The position numbers and the translations under genes were made by a program. Below are positions 1-10,500 of a stretch of 64,000 bases of DNA, in pieces (position 1 is the first letter of the stretch; each line of letters opens with the position of its first letter). The notes under the pieces are model-generated. The model saw only the letters and a program-made list of their open reading frames with translations, ran no database searches and was not told the origin of the DNA. Source of the stretch: Tenacibaculum sp. (lineage in GTDB: Bacteria > Bacteroidota > Bacteroidia > Flavobacteriales > Flavobacteriaceae); NCBI GenBank assembly GCA_020629275.1, contig JAHDDQ010000002.1, positions 1 to 64,000 on the forward strand, given 5' to 3'.

Positions 1-3000
1 AGGTGTAGAAAAAGTGGGAATCTATGATGATTTCTTTGAATTAGGAGGGCATAGTATATTGGCTACACGTTTAGTTTCTATGATTCGTAAAGAACTAGAA
101 AAAGAAATAGCTATTCGAGATGTATTTGAATATACTACGGTTTTTTCTTTAGGAACTCATGTGTCAGAGCAGTCTAAAGGAATTTTATTACCAGCAATTG
201 TTGCAGAAGAACGTCCAGAACGTATTCCACTGTCATTTAGTCAAGAACGTTTATGGTTTTTAGATGAAATGCAAGGTACTTTAGGATATCATATGCCAAT
301 GATAATGCGATTAGAAGGTACTTTAAATGTTAATGTCTTAGAACAAACATTTAAAATGATTGTAGACCGTCATGAAGTATTACGAACTAATATTTTATCT
401 GAAGAAGGTTACGGTTATCAAAGTATTATGAGTAGCAATGATTGGTCATTAACTCAAGAAACTATATCCGAGAATAGTTTAGAAGAAAATTTAGAAAAGT
501 ACTTATTAATACCATTCGAATTAGCTAAAGATTACAAACTAAGAACTTGTTTATATAATTTAGGAAATGATAAATATGTATTGGCTTGTGTCTTTCATCA
601 TATAGCAAGTGATGGATGGTCCGAAGACATTTTAATAAATGAACTTGTAACAACATATAGTATTTTAGAGTCAGGTAATGAGGTAGCACTTCCAGAATTA
701 AATTTACAGTATGCAGATTATGCTATTTGGCAACGAAAATATTTTGATGGAGAAGTACTGGAAAATCAATTATCGTACTGGGAAGAAAAATTGAAAGGAG
801 TAAGTACGCTTTCATTACCAACAGATTATGGTCGTCCTTCAGTTAAAAGTACAGCAGGAGATTATGTTTCTTTTGGATTAGATAAAGAATTAAGTACATC
901 ACTTAATGAATTATGTGAACAAGAAGGAGTAACACTTTTTATGTTATTATTATCAGCATTTAAAGTACTTTTATACCGTTATAGTGGACAAGAAGATATT
1001 TGTGTTGGAACTCCAATAGCTAACCGTACTCAAGCAGAGTTAGAAAGTATGATCGGTTTCTTTGTAAATACATTGGCATTACGAAGTGATTTAAGTGGAG
1101 ATCCAAGTTTTAAAGACTTCTTAAATCAATTAAAAGCAACTACATTAGAAGGATACGATAATCAATTAGCACCTTTCGAAAAAGTAGTAGACCGCGTAGT
1201 TACTACTCGAGATATGAGTACAACACCATTATTTCAAGTAATGCTTATCTTACAAAATACAGGAGATAATAGTTCAACTACAGCATCAAAAGGAGACGAT
1301 ATTGGATCAAGTAATCTTAGCATTTCAGAATATGAGTTTGATGCTATTATTTCTATGTACGACTTATCATTAAATATATCAGAAAGCGATGAAGGGATTT
1401 CATTAGAGATGTTATATGCTACTTCTCTGTTCGATAAAATTACTGTTGAAAGAATGCTAGTTCATTTTGAAAAAATACTGAAAAGTATAATTAGTAATGT
1501 TAATCAGCCTATTGATCGATTACCAATGCTAACAGAACAAGAAGAGCATAAGTTATTAAATGTGTACACAGCAACCAAGGTCGATTATATAAACCATAAA
1601 ACAGTTTTAGAGCTATTTTCAAAACAGGTTAAAAAAGCCCCAAAAGCGATAGCTATAGTTTATGAAGGAGAGGAATTAACCTATAAAGAATTAAACCAAA
1701 GATCAAATCAATTAGCTAGATACCTACAAAATAAAGGTGTACAATCAGATACCTTAGTAGGAATCTGTATGGAGCGTAGTTTAGAAATGATGGTTGGGAT
1801 TTTAGGTGTACTAAAATCAGGAGGTGCTTATGTACCTATCGATCCTGCATATCCAAAAGATAGAATCGATTATATCGTTGAAGACACAAGTACTCAGCTA
1901 ATATTGAGTAGTTCAGCAAGCGAAAAAGTTTTAGGCAAACAAGAAGGAATAACAACAGTACCTTTAGATGTTAGCTGGAACGAAATTGCTGGTTTCTCTT
2001 CAAGAAAATTGAACAATACTATTAGTCAGAACGACTTAGCCTACATTATCTATACCTCAGGAAGTACAGGAAAACCAAAAGGAGTAATGATTGAACATGG
2101 AAACATGTTTAACTTAGTTAGTTGGGGAATAAGAAATTTTGAAGATTCATTAAACTTAGGAATGTTGGCAAGCACTTCTATTAATTTTGATTTGTCAATT
2201 TTTGAACTCTTTGTTACGTTATCTTTAGGATCTAAAATTTATTTAGTAGACAATTTACTTTCTTTAGTAGAAGACACTGAAGCATCTGTTTCAATTATAA
2301 ATACAGTACCAAGTGTGTTACTAGGGTTATTAGAAGCAGGCAGTATTCCGAAAACAGTACGAACTATAAACTTAGCAGGGGAACCTTTGTTACCAAGTTT
2401 AGTAAATCGTATTTACGAAGAGACTTCAGTAAGACAAGTATATGATTTATACGGTCCGTCCGAAGCTACAACTTACAGTACATTCACAAAACGTTCACCA
2501 AATGGTGTGCAAACTATAGGTAAACCAATAGCCAATACCAAAGCGTATATTACAGATTCTGAAATGAATTTAGTAGCAATAGGCGCTGTTGGAGAGTTAT
2601 GTATAGGTGGAAAAGGAGTCGCCAGAGGGTATCTCAATAGAAAAGAGTTAACTGAAGAAAAGTTTGTAAATAGTCCATTTAGTACAGGTGATACATTATA
2701 TAAAACAGGCGATTTAGTACGATGGTTATCAGATGGTACTTTAGAATATTTAGGCAGAAAAGATAATCAGGTTAAAATTCGAGGTTATCGAATAGAGTTA
2801 GGTGAAATAGAAAGTGTTTTATCACTATTACCTAAAATTAGTCAGAGCTGTGTCTTAGCTAAAGAAGATTCAATAGGTAACAAACGTTTAGTAGGTTACG
2901 TAGTTGCTGAAGGAGAGTTGGATAAGTTAGCACTTCAACAGGAATTAAAAGCTAGTTTACCAGATTACATGATTCCTAAGATTTGGGTTCAGTTGGAAGA

Positions 3001-4174
3001 AATGCCGTTAACAGCTAATGGTAAATTAGATAGAAAAGGATTGATAGACCCAGACAGTTCAGATTTTTCAACAGTTGAGTATGTTGCACCAAGAAACGAA
3101 GAAGAGGAGAAACTAGTGAAAATTTGGAGTGAATTACTAGGGATAGAAAAAATTGGTATATATGATGATTTCTTTGAGTTAGGAGGTCACAGTTTATTGG
3201 TTATAAAACTAGTATCTCAAATTAACGAAGCATTCGATTCTAATATTAATATTGTTAATATTTTTGAATATCCAACAGTTGTAGAACTTATAGAAAATAT
3301 GACAGCGAAGGATAAGGATATTGATGTTAATTTATTGGTTGCACTGCAAGATAAAGGAAGTCAAAAACCAATATTCTTAATGCCACCAGGTGGAGGACTT
3401 TACAACTGTTACGTAGATTTAGTAAGAGCGTTAGGAGAAGATCAACCAGTATATGCATTCCAGTGTCCTGGTATTAACGGAAAACTACCAGTTTCAGAAT
3501 CTATCGAAGCAATGGCTACAGACTTTATTGTAGAACTTCAAAAAGTTGATCCTAAAGGACCGTACAGATTAGGAGGTTATTCTTTTGGTGGTGTTGTAGC
3601 TTATGAAATGGCATTACAATTAAGAGCAAAAGGATTTGAAACTGAGGAATTGATCATGTTTGATAGCACCTTATTGGATACACATACCGAAGAAATCGAA
3701 AATAGAGACGAGATATTTAGAGAGTTTTTACTTGAACAAATGGAAGAGTTAGTTGCTGAAGATTTTGATTTATCAACGTTAAATCTTGAAGGAAAAACAA
3801 AAGAAGAACAATTGGATGCGGTTTGTAAGTTGGCCAAGGAATCAGATGTTCAGGTTGTTGAAGATGAAGTAAGAGGATTTTTTGATGTTTCGTTTACTAA
3901 TGAAAGCTACCCATACATTATAAGAGATGAAGAAAAGCTAGATACAAACGTTACATTGTTTAAGGCGATGTACATGGAATCTGAATCAGAGGACGATAAA
4001 ACTGATAAAATTCCAAATACAGAGTATGAGGAGTTTGATTATGGATGGAGTAATTACACAAATAAAGAAGTTACCATACATTTAATACCTTCGACTCACT
4101 CAGAACTTTTAGATGAAGAACATATTGAAAAAGTTTCAGATTGTATGAAAAATATAGAAGAAGCTATTTCGTAA
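1..4174 (+). CDS. Nonribosomal peptide synthetase, C-terminal part (PCP-C-A-PCP-TE), 5'-truncated by window edge
   Basis: The frame is open to the window edge, so this is the last module of a longer synthetase. Counting from the first possible start (GTG at 14): a PCP with FFELGGHS near residues 7-14; a condensation domain with HHIASDG near 195; an adenylation domain with YTSGSTGKPKG near 680 and YGPSEAT near 813; a second PCP with FFELGGHS near 1053; and a thioesterase with GYSFGG near 1187 and a late THSELL histidine. The terminal TE means product release happens here. My reading of the ten-residue A-domain code is DLFNNALTYK, which from memory matches codes reported for alanine. The next gene, 35 bp downstream, is a hydroxylase, so the peptide may be hydroxylated. 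Substrate is inference; domain order is direct. Confidence 0.95.
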   Translation, partial: GVEKVGIYDDFFELGGHSILATRLVSMIRKELEKEIAIRDVFEYTTVFSLGTHVSEQSKGILLPAIVAEERPERIPLSFSQERLWFLDEMQGTLGYHMPMIMRLEGTLNVNVLEQTFKMIVDRHEVLRTNILSEEGYGYQSIMSSNDWSLTQETISENSLEENLEKYLLIPFELAKDYKLRTCLYNLGNDKYVLACVFHHIASDGWSEDILINELVTTYSILESGNEVALPELNLQYADYAIWQRKYFDGEVLENQLSYWEEKLKGVSTLSLPTDYGRPSVKSTAGDYVSFGLDKELSTSLNELCEQEGVTLFMLLLSAFKVLLYRYSGQEDICVGTPIANRTQAELESMIGFFVNTLALRSDLSGDPSFKDFLNQLKATTLEGYDNQLAPFEKVVDRVVTTRDMSTTPLFQVMLILQNTGDNSSTTASKGDDIGSSNLSISEYEFDAIISMYDLSLNISESDEGISLEMLYATSLFDKITVERMLVHFEKILKSIISNVNQPIDRLPMLTEQEEHKLLNVYTATKVDYINHKTVLELFSKQVKKAPKAIAIVYEGEELTYKELNQRSNQLARYLQNKGVQSDTLVGICMERSLEMMVGILGVLKSGGAYVPIDPAYPKDRIDYIVEDTSTQLILSSSASEKVLGKQEGITTVPLDVSWNEIAGFSSRKLNNTISQNDLAYIIYTSGSTGKPKGVMIEHGNMFNLVSWGIRNFEDSLNLGMLASTSINFDLSIFELFVTLSLGSKIYLVDNLLSLVEDTEASVSIINTVPSVLLGLLEAGSIPKTVRTINLAGEPLLPSLVNRIYEETSVRQVYDLYGPSEATTYSTFTKRSPNGVQTIGKPIANTKAYITDSEMNLVAIGAVGELCIGGKGVARGYLNRKELTEEKFVNSPFSTGDTLYKTGDLVRWLSDGTLEYLGRKDNQVKIRGYRIELGEIESVLSLLPKISQSCVLAKEDSIGNKRLVGYVVAEGELDKLALQQELKASLPDYMIPKIWVQLEEMPLTANGKLDRKGLIDPDSSDFSTVEYVAPRNEEEEKLVKIWSELLGIEKIGIYDDFFELGGHSLLVIKLVSQINEAFDSNINIVNIFEYPTVVELIENMTAKDKDIDVNLLVALQDKGSQKPIFLMPPGGGLYNCYVDLVRALGEDQPVYAFQCPGINGKLPVSESIEAMATDFIVELQKVDPKGPYRLGGYSFGGVVAYEMALQLRAKGFETEELIMFDSTLLDTHTEEIENRDEIFREFLLEQMEELVAEDFDLSTLNLEGKTKEEQLDAVCKLAKESDVQVVEDEVRGFFDVSFTNESYPYIIRDEEKLDTNVTLFKAMYMESESEDDKTDKIPNTEYEEFDYGWSNYTNKEVTIHLIPSTHSELLDEEHIEKVSDCMKNIEEAIS

Positions 4175-4209
4175 TAAAAGCATTACACAAACACTAAAAA
4201 AACAACCAA

Positions 4210-5142
4210 ATGAAAATACCAAGAATTAATAACATAACAGAGGAAAAATTTATTGAAGAATATATTGTAGGAAATAAACCAGTTATTGTAACTGATGGCA
4301 TGGAAAACTGGGATATGAGTAAGTTTACACCTGAGTATTTTAAAGAAGCTTTTGGCGATGAGAAAGTACAGGTGTACGATGACCTATTTAACTTACAAAA
4401 CGTACAATCTTTAAAACAATATATTGATACCAATTTCTATAGAAAGGAAGAAGACGGTTTGTCAGATCAATATATGAGATGGTACACCAAATTGAAAGAA
4501 GTAGATTATTATTGGTCAGATCAAGTTTTTGATGCATTAAAAGGAGCTTGGAGTCATCCGTATTTTATTCCTAATACCTCTTTAGTAATTCCTAGTAATA
4601 ATAATGCAGAAGAAAGAGTAGTTAATGAATTTCGTTACCCTTACAAAGGATTATTTATTTCAGGAAAAGGGTCAAGAACAAGATTACATAAAGATCCATT
4701 TACTAGTAATGCAGTTTTATGTCAGTTTTATGGAGAAAAGAAGATTTATTTATTTGACCCAAAGAAAGAATCTAGTGTAATGAAAAATGGAGAGTTTGTA
4801 GATGTTAAGAATCCTGATCATGATAAATTTCCTGACTATGCAAGCATAACACACGACTATGAAGATACATTGTCTCCAGGTGAGATCGTATTTTTTCCTT
4901 CAGGTTGGTTTCACGATGTAACTTCTGAGTCTGATAGTGTTTCTATAACATGGAATTTCGTTCACCAAACACAATTAAACACAGTTTGTAAGCATATTGC
5001 ACAAAATCCAGACGATAGTCAGTTAGAGATCGCTAAATTCTTCTTAAAAGATGAAATTAAAGAAAATGCAAATGCTAGAGATATTATACTGTTCTTAAAA
5101 AAGAAATTTAAAGGAGCAAAAAGACAAAAAACACAAGTTTAA
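4210..5142 (+). CDS. JmjC/cupin_8-type Fe(II)/2-oxoglutarate hydroxylase, NRPS tailoring candidate
   Basis: A 310-residue cupin-like protein of the kind that hydroxylates amino-acid side chains using Fe(II), 2-oxoglutarate and oxygen. The metal triad is visible as TRLHKDPF (His-x-Asp) near residue 160 and a second histidine in PSGWFHDV near residue 236, with a downstream SITWNF strand typical of the fold. It starts 35 bp after the synthetase stop and is followed by a strong terminator, so the two genes probably form the end of one operon. Beta-hydroxylation of a carrier-bound residue or of the finished peptide is likely but not shown by the sequence. Confidence 0.85.
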   Translation: MKIPRINNITEEKFIEEYIVGNKPVIVTDGMENWDMSKFTPEYFKEAFGDEKVQVYDDLFNLQNVQSLKQYIDTNFYRKEEDGLSDQYMRWYTKLKEVDYYWSDQVFDALKGAWSHPYFIPNTSLVIPSNNNAEERVVNEFRYPYKGLFISGKGSRTRLHKDPFTSNAVLCQFYGEKKIYLFDPKKESSVMKNGEFVDVKNPDHDKFPDYASITHDYEDTLSPGEIVFFPSGWFHDVTSESDSVSITWNFVHQTQLNTVCKHIAQNPDDSQLEIAKFFLKDEIKENANARDIILFLKKKFKGAKRQKTQV

Positions 5143-5161
5143 ACACTTGATTTTTAACTAT

Positions 5162-5192
5162 AAAAACCATCATTATTAATGATGGTTTTTTT
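5162..5192. terminator. Terminator hairpin, bidirectional
   Basis: A 12-bp stem (AAAACCATCATT with AATGATGGTTTT) and a 3-nt loop, followed by T residues. It lies between the convergent hydroxylase and sensor-kinase genes and could serve both. Confidence 0.85.
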
Positions 5193-5221
5193 ATGCAATT
5201 AAGTTAAATCTTCAATATTTA

Positions 5222-7390
5222 CTACGATAATCTTCCAAAACGTTCTTCAATTCTTTTGAAGAAATACGACGTGTTTTTAATTCCTACTGCATTCGCTATA
5301 TTTTTTTGAGTTTCTGTAGGATTTTCTTCCAATAAAGTTCGAGCCTTCTGTAATCTTGCTTCCATAATAATATCTTTAGGAACCTGTCCTAAAAGACTTT
5401 TTAATTTTCTGTTTAATGTACTTTTCGACATATTAAAATGCTCAGCTATAGTATCAACACCAAAATTAGGAGTATGCATGTTTTCAGAAATAAATAGATT
5501 CAAATTATCATTGAATTTTTGAGCAAATTTATTTAAGTTTTCTTTATCCTTTTCATCTAGCTGTTCATCAAAACTCTTAATTGTGTCATAAGATTGAAAA
5601 GCCTGTTTAAGATGTAAGAGTAATTCCTCTTTAACAAACGGTTTATTTAAGTAACCATCAATTCCTAAACGAAGCATATTTAATTTACCTGCTTTATCTG
5701 TTCTTGCTGTCAGTACTATTATCGGAGATTTTATTTGTTGCTGCTTTATGTTTTCTACGAGTACTTTACCATCCATAACAGGCATCATATAATCAGTAAT
5801 AATAACATCAAATGTATTGTCTTGCAAAATACGTAAGGCTTCTTCACCGTTTTCGGCTTCAGTTATATGATAATCTCCAAGAATACTAGCAATATAATTA
5901 CGCATTTGTTCATGATCTTCTACAATTAAAATTTTTCTACTCGTTTTTTTAGAGTATTCATGGTACGCTGTCTTTTTAGCTTCAATTAATCTGTTAGTTT
6001 TTTCAATTTCATAAGAAGCGAAATTAGTAGTATTGTACTGTAAGAAATCATCTTTAATTTTTATACAAAAGTTAGTGGATACATTAGGAATACTTTCCAC
6101 CGTAATCGAAAAATTGTGTGCCTCAATAATATTTTTTGTAAAAAATAAACCAATTCCGCTCCCTTGACTTTTAGTAATATGATTTTCAGACTGATAAAAT
6201 CGATTAAAAATTTTATCTAAATCCTCCTCAGGAATACCAATGCCATTATCAATAACAGCAATTGTTAAACAATGCTGTTTAAAATCAGCCTTCAAAACTA
6301 CGGTACCACCTTTAGGAGTAAACTTTAAAGCATTGTTTAATAAATTATTTATAGATTTTGAGAATAGATATCCATCAATAGAAAAAGATATATTTTGGAT
6401 GTTGTTCTCGAATGTAAATTGTATGTTTTTTGTATCAAATAAGCTCTTGAAATTGGTATAATGTTTTGTCAAAAAAGTAGAGACATCTTCTTGTTTTGAA
6501 TTTAATTTGAGAACCTTCTCATCAATCTTCCCCAAATCCATTATATTATTTATTAGCGAGTGTATTTGATCAGATTGTGATTTAATAATATCAATTTTAT
6601 CGAGAGTAGCTTCCTTATTATCATTCAGGTTTATACCATCTGCATGTCCTTGAATTAGTGTTAAAGGAGTTCTAATTTCATGCGAAAGATTTACGAAAAA
6701 ATGAGACTTAAAATCGTTGAGTTCTTTTAACTCCTTTTGTTGTTTTTCTAACAAGATTTTATCTTTTAAGGCTTTTTCTTTTTCTAATTTTAGTAATTCT
6801 TCATTTTTCTGATTAATTCTTTTAAAGTAATTAACTAATAAAAAAATGGCAATGAAAAGATTAAATTGTTGTTCTACTAAATAAGCTCCTTTATCAAATC
6901 CATATAAATTATAGTATGTGTAAGGCAACGTAAATAAAAAGAAGCTTATTAAGAATATAATTATAGGGATATAAATTTTTCTATACAAAGAAAGAGCTAA
7001 AGGAGGTATTATTAATAAAAAGTATTCACCATAATATTCAGGCCTTATAATTAAAGAAAAAATAGTAAAATTCATTAAACCTGTAGATAAGAAGATGAGC
7101 TTAGCAGTTTTAAAGTATTTTATTTTATTTAAGTATATAGTAGAAAATAGCAAAAAGATGGTGAAATATTGTAAAGTAAGTGCATAAGTATTATAAAACT
7201 TAAAGTTGTTTTTTCCAAAAAATAACACAACGAGATCTCTTATTAATCCTATGTGCAATATCAGAAAAATAAGATTTCCCCAAACTAAAGCGTATGTATT
7301 TAAAAGTCTTATTCTTTTGTTTACGTCTACATCGAGTGTATTACACACGCCACAATTAATAAGTCCATTATAAAACGTTCTAATAGCCAT
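5222..7390 (-). CDS. Membrane hybrid histidine kinase/response regulator with AraC-type output domain
   Basis: A complete two-component pathway in one 722-residue chain. Roughly residues 35-190 form six or seven membrane helices, then comes a short coiled coil. The HisKA box is SHEIRTPLTL, the ATPase has NNALKFTP, DNGIGIPEEDL and GSGIGLFF, the receiver domain runs from KILIVEDH with the phospho-acceptor in ITDYMMPVMDG, and the C-terminus is an AraC helix-turn-helix (MSKSTLNRKL; IANAVGIKNTSYFFKRI). Typical Bacteroidota hybrid sensors have a large periplasmic sugar-sensing domain. This one has only a compact membrane sensor, so it probably senses something in or near the membrane. It faces away from the synthetase and is divergent from the secreted protein at 7593. 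Confidence 0.93.
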   Translation of the reverse strand: MAIRTFYNGLINCGVCNTLDVDVNKRIRLLNTYALVWGNLIFLILHIGLIRDLVVLFFGKNNFKFYNTYALTLQYFTIFLLFSTIYLNKIKYFKTAKLIFLSTGLMNFTIFSLIIRPEYYGEYFLLIIPPLALSLYRKIYIPIIIFLISFFLFTLPYTYYNLYGFDKGAYLVEQQFNLFIAIFLLVNYFKRINQKNEELLKLEKEKALKDKILLEKQQKELKELNDFKSHFFVNLSHEIRTPLTLIQGHADGINLNDNKEATLDKIDIIKSQSDQIHSLINNIMDLGKIDEKVLKLNSKQEDVSTFLTKHYTNFKSLFDTKNIQFTFENNIQNISFSIDGYLFSKSINNLLNNALKFTPKGGTVVLKADFKQHCLTIAVIDNGIGIPEEDLDKIFNRFYQSENHITKSQGSGIGLFFTKNIIEAHNFSITVESIPNVSTNFCIKIKDDFLQYNTTNFASYEIEKTNRLIEAKKTAYHEYSKKTSRKILIVEDHEQMRNYIASILGDYHITEAENGEEALRILQDNTFDVIITDYMMPVMDGKVLVENIKQQQIKSPIIVLTARTDKAGKLNMLRLGIDGYLNKPFVKEELLLHLKQAFQSYDTIKSFDEQLDEKDKENLNKFAQKFNDNLNLFISENMHTPNFGVDTIAEHFNMSKSTLNRKLKSLLGQVPKDIIMEARLQKARTLLEENPTETQKNIANAVGIKNTSYFFKRIEERFGRLS

Positions 7391-7592
7391 AGTATACTTT
7401 CAAATTTTAAAAAATCAAATATTACAAATAAATCAACTATTTGGAAGATACAATTTAAGTATGAATCAAATAGTCATTTTTTGAATCAAATGGTTGTTTA
7501 ATGAAGTGAAATAACAGTTTTTGAAACATTTAAAGGTCAGATTGAACATAATTTTGTGAGGTAATTATTTAATAGAAATTAATATAATATTC

Positions 7593-10500
7593 ATGGGAAC
7601 AAAATTATTTTATGTATTGCTATTTATAACAAGTTGTGTTTTTGCTCAATTTCCTACAAACGGATTAATAGCACAGTACGGCTTTGAAAATGGTAATCTT
7701 TTAGTTGATGGGGCAAACGGACAAAATTTCACACAAACAGGAACAGCGCTTGTTGAGATTAATGACCGCTTTGGAAACCCTCCTTCTAGCGCAATAACAC
7801 TAAATGGAGATTATCTTAAAAGATCTGATCTTAGTTTTGGAGATTATGTAAGCTATAGTTTTTGGATAAAAACATCTTCAAGTTCAACAACTAGAAAAGT
7901 TATTATTGATGACAGCAATAGAAATCAGACTAATGCTAGTACGTGGGTAGGAACTCGTATTTCCGAGCTGAACGGAATTGTTAGAGCTTCAATTAGATAT
8001 CGATGGAGAGATAGTGCAGGAGGACTAACTTACGACGGTATTAGCGCTACTAGTACAACAGATATTTCTGATGGTAAATGGCACCATATTGTAGTATTAA
8101 TTGAATCTAGAACTTTTGCAGGAAGTTCTAATTTTGGAACTAGAAGTAGTATAGAAGTTTTTATAGATAAACAAGCTGATGGGGCAGCAAATAGGCAACG
8201 TAATAGAGCTAGTTTTTCTCAAAGAATAAATGTTAACGGTGATGTAACTATTGCTAACGATAGAACTAATACATTAAGCAACGCAGAAAGATATGATGGA
8301 AGTATTGATGATATTTTAATTTATGGGAGAAAATTGAATACTACTGAAATTCAGAGTATAGCAGATGCTAATAGTTATTGCTTTACTCCAGTAAATTCTA
8401 TAATATCAGTCCCATCTACAACAGAAACCACCGCCACAGTAGATGTAGCAAGTAATGGAAATGTTTATGACATAGCATATCATAAAACTTCTGAGCCTTT
8501 TAGTAATGCCATTATCGTTTCAAATATAATGAGCGGAACATCGATTTCACAAGTGAATTTATCTGGATTGGATATTTTTACAGAATACCAGCTTTATATT
8601 CGTCAACAATGTACGAATACTACAGGGTGGTCAACACCAATAAGTTTTACCACATCAAGATTGGTTGGAAAAATATATGTGAATAAAAATGCGACAGGTT
8701 TAAATAACGGAATTAATTGGACCAATGCATATACAGAGCTTTCAGATGCTTTAAATGTAGCTGAAGACAATGAAGAAATATGGATAGCAGGAGGTACTTA
8801 TAATCCACATCCTACGGATAGAAGTATATATTTTACCATTTCCAAAGAGAACTTAAAATTATATGGAGGTTTTGCAGGAACTGAAACTCAAATTAGTGAT
8901 CGTATGTTTGGAACAAACGAAACGATTTTATCTGGAGATTTGCAAGCTAATGATGTAAATACCACAGAGTATCTTTCTAATTATAACAATACTACGCGAA
9001 ACGCAGATAATAGTTATCATATTATCAACATACAAAACACAGGTCAAAATTTATTGTTAGATGGTTTAACAATAAGTGATGCCCACAATAATTTAAGCAC
9101 AACAGAGCGTGGAGGAGCAATAGTAAAGCATAAAAACGTAGCTATATTATCATTAAATAACTGTATCGTGAAAAATAATGTTAGTAGAAATGATAATGCA
9201 GGTTTAATAGCAGAATTCGAATTATATTTAGTTATAAGCGGTGCTAATGCTGGAACTATAAACGGTGGTAATGGAGAATTAAATATAAAAAATTGCGAAT
9301 TTACAGGCAACATGTCTCGATGGGGATCTGGTTTATACAGTTTTGTAAGAGCAAACTCAGATATTCAAATAACAATAGCGAATACTTTATTTAATAAGAA
9401 TATTGCAGGAGATTTAAATAACACATCTGCAAGAGGACTTGCAGGAAGTGCCATGTGGCTAAGGAACATAAGTGGGAACAATACGTCATCTCTAGATATA
9501 GATATTATTAATTCAACTTTCGTAAACAATAAAGATACAGGGACACAACAATCACTAAATAATTTTACACGAGCAACAGTAGCATTAAGTCAATCAACTA
9601 CCAATACAACACCTTCAAATGCTGTAGTAAGTAATTGTATATTTTGGAATAATAAGTCTGCTGGGAATACGGTAGTAAGATCTATAACAGATGTCTATAA
9701 ATTTCCAATGAATACGCTTCAAGTAAATAACTCTATAGATGAAGCTAACTTCAACGACGATAGTATAAGTACAAAAGTAAATACAAGTAATTCTAATCCG
9801 TTATTTGTAGATATGGTTAATGATAACTTTGCACTACAGTTTGGTTCACCAGCTATTAATACGGGAGATAATACTAAAGTTCTTCAAGGAAATGATTTAG
9901 CGAATAATCCTAGAATTTTAAATGCTACTGTTGATATGGGAGCTTTTGAGTTTTTAAGTAATTCATGGACTGGGGCAATTGATAATGATTGGTTTACGGC
10001 AGCCAATTGGAGTAAAAATGTAATCCCTTCTAATTCAGATGCTGTTTATATTCCTCAAGGGTTAACAAATTATCCAACAGCTTCAGGAGCGGTTACTGTA
10101 GGAACTGTAGATATTGCTTCTGGAGGAAGTTTAATAGCGCAAGGAAATTTTACAGGGAATGTTACGTACAACAGAAACTTACCAACTAGTAATTGGTATA
10201 TGATAGCTTCACCAGTTCTAGGACAGGATATTGATGATTTTGTTACTTCTTCTTCTTTATTACAAGGAACAGGAAACAACTTAGGATTGGCAACATATAC
10301 TACTTTAAATGGTACGTGGAACTATTATCAAGACGGAACTTCGAGTTCAGCAACTTTAGATACAGGTAAAGGATACTCGGTTAATAGTAATAAAGTCTCG
10401 GGCGACGTTTCTTTCACAGGAAATTTAAATACAAATGATGTAATCCTTAGCTTAACAACAACAGGAAACGGGTTTAATTTAGTTGGAAACCCATACACTT

